Under the pieces are notes generated by a model that worked only from the letters and a program-made list of their open reading frames with translations, was not told the origin of the DNA and did no database searches. From positions 1,798,001 through 1,862,000 of the forward strand of contig QXCW01000002.1 of assembly GCA_003550275.1 (NCBI GenBank): a stretch of DNA of 64,000 nucleotides, given 5' to 3'. The position numbers were made by a program, and so were the translations under genes. Source of the DNA: Flavobacteriaceae bacterium MAR_2010_72. Its GTDB lineage: Bacteria; Bacteroidota; Bacteroidia; Flavobacteriales; Flavobacteriaceae. This document shows positions 36,370 through 44,931 of this stretch, in pieces. The first letter of the stretch is position 1. Every line of letters starts with the position of its first letter.

Positions 36370-36411
36370 GCAAGTATGAAAATGATGGTGATGTGATTGA
36401 ATAAATGTCAT
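36355..36411 (-). CDS. hisL: his operon leader peptide
   Basis: The ORF encodes 18 residues, MTFIQSHHHHFHTCTQAS. Five are His, four of them consecutive at positions 7-10 and one at 12. It is transcribed in the hisG direction, ends with TGA 33 bases before the terminator stem and lies just downstream of a candidate promoter. Codons 3-6 can also pair over 11 bp with sequence after the stop (36338-36348 with 36396-36406), a likely structure of the untranslated leader. The run of His codons in this position is diagnostic of translational sensing of charged tRNA-His. Confidence 0.88.
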   Translation of the reverse strand: MTFIQSHHHHFHTCTQAS

Positions 36412-36428
36412 TGTTTTATTTATTTTGA

Positions 36429-36467
36429 CAAAGATTTGTAATAAAAGTTTACAAATCCAAATCTTTG
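36429..36467 (-). promoter_or_regulatory. Candidate his promoter inside an inverted repeat
   Basis: The minus strand reads AATCTTTG at 36429-36436, one mismatch from TAnnTTTG, with a TTTG 21 bases upstream. The box lies in one arm of the inverted repeat CAAAGATTTG (36429-36438) / CAAATCTTTG (36458-36467). This could be an operator that adds a second layer of control to the attenuator. Confidence 0.45.
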
Positions 36468-36515
36468 GTGCAAATTTTAAAATTTTTAAATAATTTTTAG
36501 TTTTTACACATCAAA

Positions 36516-37331
36516 TTATTGATTTCCTAAAATTATAGGCAATCCGCTATCTCCTGCACCAATCACAATCACTTTCGTATTTGGTGACTCGGCCAATTTA
36601 ATAGTAGCATCTATCCCTTTATCCTGTAAAATTTTATCGGTTAATGACGCGCTCAAAATTCTATTAGATTCTGCTTTACCTTGGGCTTCAATAATCACTT
36701 TCTCAGCTTCTTTTGCAGCAGTTACTAATCTAAATTCATATTCTAACGATTCTTGCTCCTGCTTTAATTTTCTTTCAATAGCATCTTTAATAGTATTTGG
36801 AAGCGTAACATCACGAACTAAAATTTCGTTAAGTTGGACATATTGCTTTTCCAAGATTTTTTTCGTTTCAATAAATATCTCATCTTGTATGGCATCTCGC
36901 TTACTTGAATACAGTTGCTCTGGCGTATAACGTCCAACAACACTTCTTGCCGCACTACGAATTGCAGGTTGGATAACGCGTTGCAAATACCCCTCTCCTA
37001 GTGTTTGATGTAGTTTCCCAAGATCACTATAAACTGGTTGATACCAAGCCGAAGCATCAATTTGAATTTCTAATCCGTTTGATGATAACACTTTCATTTT
37101 TTCAAAAAGCTCTTGTTGACGAACCTCGTAGACAATAACCTTGTTCCAAGGTGCGACTACATGAAAGCCTTCACCTAATGGCGGCTCATCAATTACAACC
37201 CCATTGTCAAATGTTTTGTATAGTACTCCAGCTTCTCCAGAACCTATTGTTACTGCCGATTTTGCGAGTAAAATTATTAATGCCACAATTGTAATAATAG
37301 CGGGTAATGCAATTTTAGGTAATCTTTCCAT
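36516..37331 (-). CDS. Prohibitin-type SPFH/Band 7 protein
   Basis: The 271-residue protein has one N-terminal membrane helix (about 9-26) and an SPFH domain starting SGEAGVLYKTFDNGVV near 31. A coiled-coil part (EQESLEYEFRLVTAAKEAEKVIIEAQGKAESNRIL) lies near 190-225. SPFH proteins form large ring cages in the membrane and often protect or regulate membrane proteases. A partner protease is not visible. It follows the VWA gene after ten bases in what appears to be the same operon. Confidence 0.9.
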   Translation of the reverse strand: MERLPKIALPAIITIVALIILLAKSAVTIGSGEAGVLYKTFDNGVVIDEPPLGEGFHVVAPWNKVIVYEVRQQELFEKMKVLSSNGLEIQIDASAWYQPVYSDLGKLHQTLGEGYLQRVIQPAIRSAARSVVGRYTPEQLYSSKRDAIQDEIFIETKKILEKQYVQLNEILVRDVTLPNTIKDAIERKLKQEQESLEYEFRLVTAAKEAEKVIIEAQGKAESNRILSASLTDKILQDKGIDATIKLAESPNTKVIVIGAGDSGLPIILGNQ

Positions 37332-37341
37332 AGTTTTTAGT

Positions 37342-39375
37342 TTAAATTAATCCGTTATATTTTCTTATAAACCATTCGCAGCTTAAGCAAATAGCAATTA
37401 AAATGAGTAGAAATTTCCAATCGATCAAAGGTACAATATTTTTGGTGCTTTTTTGAACTGTTACGTATCGATTATCTGATACTAAATCTTTAACCAATTG
37501 AGATGTACTAATTATAAAGTATGCACTTCCGTTAGAACGATTTGCAAGGGCCTCAAGTTTGGCTACATCGGCGTTTAAAAATTGTTGTTCTACGTTATAA
37601 TCTAAAATTTTAAGTTTTCCTGATCTACTGATATTTTCGTTTGTAACTGAAACTGTGAACTCATAATCACCGGGTTCCAGACTGCTTAAATCAACTTGGT
37701 AGTTATTGTTTTTCAAGACAAAAGGAAATTCTTTTGAATTCTTCGTGTCATCGTTAGTAATCCTAATAATTAAACTTGCATTGTTATCAAACTCAAAATT
37801 CTTATTAAAATATTGAGCTTTCAATGTCACATCATCGTTTCCGTTGTAAAAGGATTCGTAATTTAGACTCAATCTGCTTCTCGTTTGGTTCGAACTCAAG
37901 TACTGAACAAGCTTTCCAATTACATTATCAAAGGCATCGAATGATTGCGTATTTAAAAAATGTTGAGCCCTCCAGCGCCAAATACCTTCTCCATTTAGCA
38001 AAGCCTCTCTTTTATTATCTGTTTCAATTATAGTTAAAAGAGGTTCATTTATTTGTATACCATTAACTGTTTTGAAGAGTATGGTTTGGACCGGAACATT
38101 AATTTGGGTTTCTCCAAACTCGGTTTGTAAAGGTGGAAATTCATCAAAATCCAGATCATCGATAATAAATCCTGAAAAATTTAAATTGAGTTCAGGTTGA
38201 AATTCTTCGGTCTGACCAGTTTCCTCCTGCTGATAAAAACTTTGTGCTGCATTGAGAAATTGCCAGTCTGTTTTTGTTCCAACTATCAAAAACCTATTCA
38301 TATTTAAGCGGTCGAGTTCTTCAAAAACCAAATTAAAACTACTATTGGGTTGGTAAAGAATAGCCATCTGAAACGCAGTTGGGTTATTCATAAATTCCTC
38401 TGGGGTAACCAGCGCAACACTGCGTTGTTCGTTGCTCTCGATTGATTTTTTCAAAGCTCCTAAATCTGGATGCAACAGATCAGACACAATAGCAACATTT
38501 GTTTTTTGATCGATAACTTCAACGGCGAAATTTTTGATATTATTGGTGGTATTCCGCTCATTGTCAAGTGCCGTCAACTCTGCCTTATAACTGTTAACTC
38601 CGACGGTGTTAGCTGGCAATGTTATGGTAACAACTCTAGATGTATTTACGTTATCAAATCTCAACTGTTCGGAGTGAATTACCGCAGTGCCTTGTGTAAT
38701 CTTAAGTTCAGTACTTACAGTTTCATTTCCACCATAAACCGCAATTATTTCTACAGGAAATCTGTTTTTTAAATAGGCGTACCGATTAACATTTAATTGC
38801 TCAATTTTAAGATCTGAATAGGTTATTGTATCTCCTAAAATAATAGGATAAATAGGTTGTTTATAATTTGAAGATGTTAATTGATAATCGTTACCATAGG
38901 TTTGGTTACCATCTGTTATTAAAACCGTCGGTGAAATAGAATTATTATAAACTTCTGAAAGTTGCTTAAAAACATTAGACAAATTGGATTGTTTTTCGGA
39001 AAAACTTAAAGAGTCCAATGCTTTTAAATCTTTACCAAAAGTGTAAAATTCAACATTAAAACGCTCCTTTAATGAATCATTTGTTTTTAGAGCCTCCAAG
39101 ATATTGGAAGTATTCTCATTTTGATTTAAATAGCTGATCGATTCAGAATTATCAACTGCGATCACAAGATTGGGCTTTTCGTTATAAAATGAAACAGAGT
39201 CAAACTTGGGGTTTATAAGTAATAGCAAAACCAGAAACAAGGTCATAAATCTTAAAAAAGCCAAGCCCTTATAGAGATTCCCATTTTGTTTGGATTTATA
39301 TATATACTGAAATAGCGCCAGTGATAGCGCTATTATTCCAGCTAGTATAATATATAAAATCGTTTCTGTTTGCAT
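37342..39375 (-). CDS. VWA-domain membrane protein
   Basis: The 677-residue protein has membrane helices at about 5-24 and 38-55 and one near 650-666. The VWA domain begins near 70 with the MIDAS motif AVDNSES (Asp75, Ser77, Ser79) and is followed by large periplasmic beta-rich regions. This layout matches Bacteroidota proteins with a glutamine-amidotransferase-like or BatA-like arrangement, although I see no amidotransferase triad. A role in sensing or assembly at the cell envelope is possible. It is co-oriented with fabG upstream (14-base gap) and the prohibitin-type gene downstream. Confidence 0.82.
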   Translation of the reverse strand: MQTETILYIILAGIIALSLALFQYIYKSKQNGNLYKGLAFLRFMTLFLVLLLLINPKFDSVSFYNEKPNLVIAVDNSESISYLNQNENTSNILEALKTNDSLKERFNVEFYTFGKDLKALDSLSFSEKQSNLSNVFKQLSEVYNNSISPTVLITDGNQTYGNDYQLTSSNYKQPIYPIILGDTITYSDLKIEQLNVNRYAYLKNRFPVEIIAVYGGNETVSTELKITQGTAVIHSEQLRFDNVNTSRVVTITLPANTVGVNSYKAELTALDNERNTTNNIKNFAVEVIDQKTNVAIVSDLLHPDLGALKKSIESNEQRSVALVTPEEFMNNPTAFQMAILYQPNSSFNLVFEELDRLNMNRFLIVGTKTDWQFLNAAQSFYQQEETGQTEEFQPELNLNFSGFIIDDLDFDEFPPLQTEFGETQINVPVQTILFKTVNGIQINEPLLTIIETDNKREALLNGEGIWRWRAQHFLNTQSFDAFDNVIGKLVQYLSSNQTRSRLSLNYESFYNGNDDVTLKAQYFNKNFEFDNNASLIIRITNDDTKNSKEFPFVLKNNNYQVDLSSLEPGDYEFTVSVTNENISRSGKLKILDYNVEQQFLNADVAKLEALANRSNGSAYFIISTSQLVKDLVSDNRYVTVQKSTKNIVPLIDWKFLLILIAICLSCEWFIRKYNGLI

Positions 39376-39389
39376 TATTGGATTTGCGC

Positions 39390-40136
39390 TTAAGTCAGCA
39401 TTCCACCATCTACATGAAGCGTTTGTCCAGTGATGTAAGCACTCATGTCACTTCCTAAAAACACACATGCATTGGCAATGTCCTCTGGTGTGCCACCACG
39501 TTTCAACGGAATAGCATCTCTCCATCCTTTAACCGTATTTTCATCAAGCTTAGCGGTCATTTCGGTTTCAATAAATCCTGGAGCAATAACGTTGCTTCTA
39601 ATGTTTCGCGAACCTAATTCTAATGCAACAGATTTTGAAAAGCCAATAATCCCTGCTTTTGAAGCTGCATAATTAGTTTGACCTGCATTTCCTTTTACAC
39701 CAACTACAGAACTCATATTAATAATTGATCCTTTACGTTGTTTTAGCATTGTGCGTTGCACGGCCTTGGTCATATTAAATACCGATTTAAGATTCACTGC
39801 GATAACTTGATCAAAATCTTCTTCCGAAATACGCATTAATAAGTTGTCTTTTGTAATTCCTGCGTTGTTCACTAGAATATCGATGCTTCCAAATTCCTCA
39901 ACAACTTGATCAGCTAATATTTGTGACTCATTGAAATCAGCAGCGTTACTTTTATAACCTCTTGCCTTTATTCCATGAGTTTTTAATTCGTTTTCCAATT
40001 CGTTGGCAGCTTCAACAGAAGAGCTGTAGGTAAATGCTACATTTGCCCCTTGTTCAGCAAAAACCAGAGCTATTCCTCTACCTATACCCCTACTGGCTCC
40101 AGTGATAATGGCTGTTTTTCCTTCTAATAATTTCAT
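39390..40136 (-). CDS. fabG: 3-oxoacyl-[ACP] reductase
   Basis: FabG reduces 3-oxoacyl-ACP with NADPH in fatty-acid elongation. The 248-residue short-chain dehydrogenase has TGASRGIGRGIA at 12-23, NNAG at 90-93 and the Ser143/Tyr156/Lys160 catalytic set (YAASK). The C-terminus ITGQTLHVDGGML is typical. A terminator of sucD lies just upstream, so it has its own promoter or a read-through supply. Other fab genes are absent except fabZ, fused to lpxC further upstream. Confidence 0.94.
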   Translation of the reverse strand: MKLLEGKTAIITGASRGIGRGIALVFAEQGANVAFTYSSSVEAANELENELKTHGIKARGYKSNAADFNESQILADQVVEEFGSIDILVNNAGITKDNLLMRISEEDFDQVIAVNLKSVFNMTKAVQRTMLKQRKGSIINMSSVVGVKGNAGQTNYAASKAGIIGFSKSVALELGSRNIRSNVIAPGFIETEMTAKLDENTVKGWRDAIPLKRGGTPEDIANACVFLGSDMSAYITGQTLHVDGGMLT

Positions 40137-40194
40137 TTTGACTTATACTTTTAGTTGATTTTCAAAGATAACAAATACAAGTTGCAAGAAATAA

Positions 40195-40224
40195 AAAAAC
40201 CTCACAAGATTTTGTAAGGTTTTT
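40195..40224 (-). terminator. Terminator after sucD
   Basis: The minus strand forms a stem of AAAAACCT-ACAA type (one bulged mismatch) around a 4-base loop, followed by a T-rich run. It lies about 20 bases downstream of the sucD stop, as expected for an intrinsic terminator. Confidence 0.75.
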
Positions 40225-40243
40225 AACACTATTATAGGTTTGT

Positions 40244-41116
40244 TTAGCGCAGAACTTCAGCAACTTTTTTACCAATCTCGGCTGGAGAATCCACTACATG
40301 TATTCCACAACTTCTCATAATTTTCTTTTTAGCTTGAGCCGTATCGTCACTACCGCCAACTATTGCACCTGCATGTCCCATGGTGCGCCCAGCCGGAGCA
40401 GTTTCACCAGCAATAAAACCAACAACGGGTTTTTTGCTTCCACTTTCTTTATACCAATGAGCGGCATCGGCTTCCAATTGTCCACCAATTTCCCCTATCA
40501 TTACGACAGCTTCAGTTTCTGGATCGTTGATTAATAATTCTACAGCCTCTTTTGTTGTCGTCCCAATAATTGGGTCGCCACCAATACCAATGGCTGTAGT
40601 AATTCCTAATCCTTGCTTCACCACTTGATCTGCTGCTTCGTAGGTTAATGTACCTGATTTAGATACAATACCAACTTTACCTTTTTTAAAGACAAAACCT
40701 GGCATGATGCCTACCTTTGCTTCTTCGGGAGTTATTACTCCAGGACAGTTAGGACCAATCAGTCTACAATTTTTGTCTTTTATGTAATTTGAAGCCACAA
40801 TCATATCGGCCACAGGAATTCCTTCTGTAATGGTGATAATCACTTTTATACCGGCATCGGCAGCTTCCATAATAGCGTCTGCAGCAAATGCAGGTGGAAC
40901 AAAAATAATTGTAGTATCGGCTCCAACTTTGTCAACAGCTTCTTTAACTGTGTCAAAAACAGGTTTATCCAAATGGGTTTGTCCACCTTTACCAGGAGTT
41001 ACACCACCAACTACATTAGTTCCATATTCAATCATTTGACCTGCGTGAAATGTACCTTCACTACCGGTAAACCCCTGAACTATAATTTTTGAATTCTTGT
41101 TTACTAAAACGCTCAT
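40244..41116 (-). CDS. sucD: Succinyl-CoA ligase alpha subunit
   Basis: SucD, with SucC, interconverts succinyl-CoA and succinate with phosphorylation of ADP or GDP. The 290-residue protein has the CoA-binding [11 protein letters not shown] near 15-25, the [10 protein letters not shown] loop near 121 and the phosphorylated His248 in [11 protein letters not shown]. The length matches the family. SucC is not in the window. The gene is monocistronic, with its own promoter box and terminator. Confidence 0.97.
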   Translation of the reverse strand: MSVLVNKNSKIIVQGFTGSEGTFHAGQMIEYGTNVVGGVTPGKGGQTHLDKPVFDTVKEAVDKVGADTTIIFVPPAFAADAIMEAADAGIKVIITITEGIPVADMIVASNYIKDKNCRLIGPNCPGVITPEEAKVGIMPGFVFKKGKVGIVSKSGTLTYEAADQVVKQGLGITTAIGIGGDPIIGTTTKEAVELLINDPETEAVVMIGEIGGQLEADAAHWYKESGSKKPVVGFIAGETAPAGRTMGHAGAIVGGSDDTAQAKKKIMRSCGIHVVDSPAEIGKKVAEVLR

Positions 41117-41144
41117 TTATTTTTTGGTTTTTATTTTAAAAATC

Positions 41145-41160
41145 TTTACAAAAGTAAAGT
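41145..41160 (-). promoter_or_regulatory. sucD promoter box within a palindrome
   Basis: The minus strand carries TACTTTTG (41150-41157), a full TAnnTTTG match about 34 bases before the sucD start. It lies in a perfect palindrome CTTTAC-AAAA-GTAAAG (41145-41160). The palindrome may be an operator or chance in AT-rich DNA. Confidence 0.5.
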
Positions 41161-41215
41161 TTTCGAGTGTAATTTATAGTGTTATTTCTACTTTTATTTA
41201 AGTGTTTAATACCTT

Positions 41216-42151
41216 CTACTTTTTATATAAATCCTTTAATATTCTTGGAATTTGCTTGACATGAGCCATTTCCTTTAAATACGATTTGGCATCTTGAGCA
41301 GGTGTTCCCCAATAGGTTTTGTGACCTCTTAAAGACTTTGTAGCTCCTGATTGCGCAAGAATGACTGCTTTTTCTCCAATGGTAATACCACTAGTGCACC
41401 CTACTTGACCCCAGATTGTCACTTCGTCCTCAATTATTACACATCCGGCAATACCTACTTGAGATGCAATTAGACATTTTTTTCCAATGCGGGTATCATG
41501 ACCTATTTGAATTAGATTGTCCAATTTAGATCCTTCACCAATGGTAGTATCACCTGTTACACCTCTATCGATAGTACAATTCGATCCGATATCAACATTA
41601 TCTTCAATAACGACTCTTCCTCCTGAAATCAAGGGATCAAATCCTTCTGGCCGTTTTTTATAGTAAAACGCACTAGCTCCCAAAACTGTTCCGGAATGAA
41701 TAGTTACATTGTTACCAATAACTGCATCATCATAAATGCTAACATTGGAATGAATAATGCAATTATTGCCAATGGTCACATTATTTCCAATAAAGGTGTT
41801 GGGTTGTATAATACTATTCTCTCCTATTTTAGCCGAAGGAGAAATTGAATTCTGCGATGGTTTAAAAGGTTTAAAATGACGTGTTAATTTATTAAAGTCC
41901 CTGAAAGGGTCATCACTTAACAGCAATGCCTTGCCTTCTGGGCAATCTACCTCCTTGTTTATTAAAACAATAGTAGCGTCAGACTTTAAGGCTTTGTCAT
42001 AATATTTGGGATGATCGACAAACACAATATCTCCAGGTTCAACGACATGAATTTCATTCAACCCTAGAACAGGAAATTCATCTTCACCAACAAACTGGCA
42101 ATCAATAATTTCTGCTATTTGCTTTAAAGTGTATGGTTTAGGGAATTTCAC
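41216..42151 (-). CDS. LpxD-like N-acyltransferase (second copy)
   Basis: The 311-residue protein resembles LpxD: an N-terminal LpxD-specific domain (EIIDCQFVGEDEFPVLGLNEIH) followed by a left-handed beta-helix of hexapeptide repeats (about 105-290). The catalytic-type His lies in IQIGHDTRIG. LpxD adds a 3-hydroxyacyl chain to UDP-3-O-acyl-glucosamine. The canonical copy is encoded at the head of this cluster, so this paralogue may differ in acyl chain or acceptor. It is seven bases downstream of efp. Confidence 0.82.
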   Translation of the reverse strand: MKFPKPYTLKQIAEIIDCQFVGEDEFPVLGLNEIHVVEPGDIVFVDHPKYYDKALKSDATIVLINKEVDCPEGKALLLSDDPFRDFNKLTRHFKPFKPSQNSISPSAKIGENSIIQPNTFIGNNVTIGNNCIIHSNVSIYDDAVIGNNVTIHSGTVLGASAFYYKKRPEGFDPLISGGRVVIEDNVDIGSNCTIDRGVTGDTTIGEGSKLDNLIQIGHDTRIGKKCLIASQVGIAGCVIIEDEVTIWGQVGCTSGITIGEKAVILAQSGATKSLRGHKTYWGTPAQDAKSYLKEMAHVKQIPRILKDLYKK

Positions 42152-42157
42152 TTACAG

Positions 42158-42724
42158 CTATTCTTTAATGCGTTCTTTGTAAGTTCCCTTTTCGGTTTCT
42201 ACCCTAATCTTGTCGCCTTCATTAATAAAAAGCGGCACGTTAACCTCTGCTCCGGTTTCAACTGTAGCTGGTTTTGTGGCATTGGTTGCTGTGTTTCCTT
42301 TAACACCAGGTTCAGTAGCCGTAACTTCTAAAATAACGCTTGCTGGCATCTCTATAGACAAAGGCAAATTATCTTCAGTATTGATTAAAACAGTAACAAC
42401 TTCACCTTCCTTCATTAAATCTGGGCGATCTAAAGCTGCCTCAAGTAGTCTAATTTGCGTATAATCTTCGGTATTCATAAAATGATAGAATTCGCCGTCA
42501 TGATACAAAAATTGAAATTTATGAGTTTCAACACGCACATCTTCCAATTTATGTCCTGCAGAAAATGTATTGTCTAATACTTTTCCGTTGGTAACACTTT
42601 TCATTTTAGTTCTTACAAATGCTGGTCCTTTACCAGGCTTGACGTGTAAGAATTCAATAATTTTATATATATCATAATTATACCTAATACATAATCCGTT
42701 TCTAATATCTGATGTGGTTGCCAT
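42158..42724 (-). CDS. efp: Elongation factor P
   Basis: EF-P relieves ribosome stalling at polyproline stretches. The 188-residue length and the three-domain pattern are canonical. The tip loop reads VKPGKGPAFVRTKMK with Lys32 at the site that is modified in other bacteria. The C-terminal motif EVNVPLFINEGDKIRVETEKGTY is present. It is inserted between lpxA and the second lpxD-like gene; the link with lipid A genes is seen in other Bacteroidota and has no evident mechanism. Confidence 0.97.
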   Translation of the reverse strand: MATTSDIRNGLCIRYNYDIYKIIEFLHVKPGKGPAFVRTKMKSVTNGKVLDNTFSAGHKLEDVRVETHKFQFLYHDGEFYHFMNTEDYTQIRLLEAALDRPDLMKEGEVVTVLINTEDNLPLSIEMPASVILEVTATEPGVKGNTATNATKPATVETGAEVNVPLFINEGDKIRVETEKGTYKERIKE

Positions 42725-42728
42725 AAAT

Positions 42729-43514
42729 TTAATTTGATTTAAAATATCCTTTCATTATTCCTCGATGCGAATTCCTTATAAATTGAAGAATTTCATCGCG
42801 TTCAGGAGTTGCCTCCATTTCGGCTTCTATAAGGTCTGAAGCCTGTGAGTTGTTGTAATTTTTTTGATATAGAATTCTATAAATATCTTGAATCTCCCTG
42901 ATCTTATCTGATGAAAATCCTCTACGTCTTAATCCAACGGAGTTAATTCCAACATACGACAAGGGCTCTCTAGCAGCCTTAACAAAAGGCGGAACATCCT
43001 TTCTAACCAAAGATCCTCCAGTTACAAAAGCGTGATTACCAATAGAGCAGAACTGATGAACTGCTGTCATTCCAGCTAACACAACATAATCTCCTACCGA
43101 AATATGACCTGCAAGTGTACTGTTATTTGAGAAAATACAATTATTTCCAACGATACAATCGTGCGCAATGTGGCAATACGCCATGATTAAACAGTTGTTG
43201 CCTATAACGGTTTTCATCCTGTCGGTTGTCCCTCTATTTATGGTCACACATTCTCTAATGGTGACATTGTCACCAATTTCAACGGTTGTATCCTCATCAT
43301 TATATTTAAGATCTTGAGGCACCGCTGAAATTACAGAGCCTGGAAATATACTACAATTCTTACCGATACGAGCGCCTTCCATGATAGTGACGTTACTGCC
43401 AATCCAAGTACCTTCTCCAATGGTTACATTGTTGTAAATGGTTGTAAAAGGTTCAATTACTACATTCTTGGCAATTTTTGCACCAGGATGTACGTATGCT
43501 AAAGGTTGATTCAT
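42729..43514 (-). CDS. lpxA: UDP-N-acetylglucosamine O-acyltransferase
   Basis: LpxA adds the first 3-hydroxyacyl chain to UDP-GlcNAc in lipid A synthesis. The 261-residue protein is a left-handed beta-helix with HPGAKIAKNVVIEPF at the start, CHIAHDCIVGNNC near 127 with the catalytic His, and a C-terminal helical domain ending RGIMKGYF. It lies between the lpxC-fabZ fusion and efp with 4-10 base gaps. Confidence 0.96.
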   Translation of the reverse strand: MNQPLAYVHPGAKIAKNVVIEPFTTIYNNVTIGEGTWIGSNVTIMEGARIGKNCSIFPGSVISAVPQDLKYNDEDTTVEIGDNVTIRECVTINRGTTDRMKTVIGNNCLIMAYCHIAHDCIVGNNCIFSNNSTLAGHISVGDYVVLAGMTAVHQFCSIGNHAFVTGGSLVRKDVPPFVKAAREPLSYVGINSVGLRRRGFSSDKIREIQDIYRILYQKNYNNSQASDLIEAEMEATPERDEILQFIRNSHRGIMKGYFKSN

Positions 43515-43524
43515 ACTAATTTTA

Positions 43525-44931
43525 TTATTTTACTTTAGAAATTTGAGCCATAAGCTCTGCTTCGGCACAAAGTTTACCATTAGCGTAGGCATAGCCTTGC
43601 ATGTGGCAAATACCTCTGCGAATTGGCGTTATAAGATCACATTTAAATATTAAAGTATCCCCTGGAACTACTTTCTGCTTAAACTTAACATTATCAATTT
43701 TCATAAAAAATGTAAGATAGTTTTCAGGATCTGGTACGGTACTTAAAACCAAAATACCTCCAGTTTGCGCCATTGCCTCAACAATTAAAACCCCTGGCAT
43801 TACTGGAGCTCCCGGAAAATGCCCTGCAAAAAATGGCTCATTCATAGTGACATTTTTCAATCCAATCACGCCTGAATCAGTCAACTCAAATATCTTATCA
43901 ATCAATAAAAACGGTTGTCGATGTGGTAACATTTCCATGATTTTATTGACATCCATCAACGGCTCCTGATTAATATCTATATTAGGAACATTGTTTCTAC
44001 GCTCGTTCTTTATGATTTTTGATAATTTTTTTGCAAACTGTGTATTAACGAAGTGACCTGGTTTATTTGCAATAACTTTTCCCTTGATACGCGTACCTAC
44101 TAATGCAAGATCTCCAAGTACATCCAATAATTTATGCCTAGCGGCCTCATTGGGATGATGAAGGGTAAGGTTATCTAAAATTCCGTTAGATTTAACCGCA
44201 ATTTTTTCTTTTTTAAAAGCAACTTTTAGTTTTTCCATTGTTTTTGGAGATAACTCTTTATCTACATAAACAATGGCGTTATTTAAATCTCCACCCTTGA
44301 TTAAACCATGCTCTAATAAAGTTTCTAACTCATGCAAAAAACTAAATGTTCGAGAGTCGGCTATTTCATCTTTAAAATCACCAATACGGTTTAAGGTGGC
44401 ATTTTGGGTGCCTAGAACTTTTGTGCCGAAATCGACCATGGTTGTTACCTGATATTCTTTTGCAGGCATAACAATGATTTCACTGCCTGATTCTTCATCA
44501 TTATATGAAATAACATCTGAAACCACATATTCTTCCCTGAAATCATCCTGTTCTTCTAAACCTATTTTTTCAATTGCTTCTACAAAGAATTTTGACGACC
44601 CATCCATTATTGGTGGTTCTGAGGCATCGAGCTGAATAATAGCATTGTCAATATCCATTCCCACTAAAGCCGCCAAAACATGCTCTGAAGTTTGAATCGT
44701 TACGCCATTTTTTTCAAGACAAGTTCCGCGTTGGGTATTGGTCACATAATTTACATCTGCCTCAATAACTGGAGCTCCTTCTAAATCAATACGTTGAAAA
44801 GCAAAACCGCTATTTACAGGAGCAGGCAAGAATGTCAAGGTTACTTCTTTTCCAGTGTGCAACCCTACACCTGTCAAAGAGACTTTACCTTTGATAGTCT
44901 TTTGTTTAACATCTGTTTTAATTATCGCCAT
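43525..44931 (-). CDS. lpxC: Bifunctional LpxC deacetylase / FabZ dehydratase
   Basis: The 468-residue protein fuses the zinc deacetylase that commits lipid A synthesis (residues 1 to about 300) with the 3-hydroxyacyl-ACP dehydratase (about 330-468). LpxC features include [19 protein letters not shown] and [19 protein letters not shown], which provide the zinc ligands and catalytic His. FabZ features are [14 protein letters not shown] and [23 protein letters not shown], with the His/Glu pair. This fusion is characteristic of Bacteroidota and links the acyl supply to lipid A. Confidence 0.96.
   Translation of the reverse strand: MAIIKTDVKQKTIKGKVSLTGVGLHTGKEVTLTFLPAPVNSGFAFQRIDLEGAPVIEADVNYVTNTQRGTCLEKNGVTIQTSEHVLAALVGMDIDNAIIQLDASEPPIMDGSSKFFVEAIEKIGLEEQDDFREEYVVSDVISYNDEESGSEIIVMPAKEYQVTTMVDFGTKVLGTQNATLNRIGDFKDEIADSRTFSFLHELETLLEHGLIKGGDLNNAIVYVDKELSPKTMEKLKVAFKKEKIAVKSNGILDNLTLHHPNEAARHKLLDVLGDLALVGTRIKGKVIANKPGHFVNTQFAKKLSKIIKNERRNNVPNIDINQEPLMDVNKIMEMLPHRQPFLLIDKIFELTDSGVIGLKNVTMNEPFFAGHFPGAPVMPGVLIVEAMAQTGGILVLSTVPDPENYLTFFMKIDNVKFKQKVVPGDTLIFKCDLITPIRRGICHMQGYAYANGKLCAEAELMAQISKVK

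Noticed and set aside
42210-42464. Antisense open frame over efp
   Set aside because: It mirrors the conserved efp codons and has no promoter or family support.
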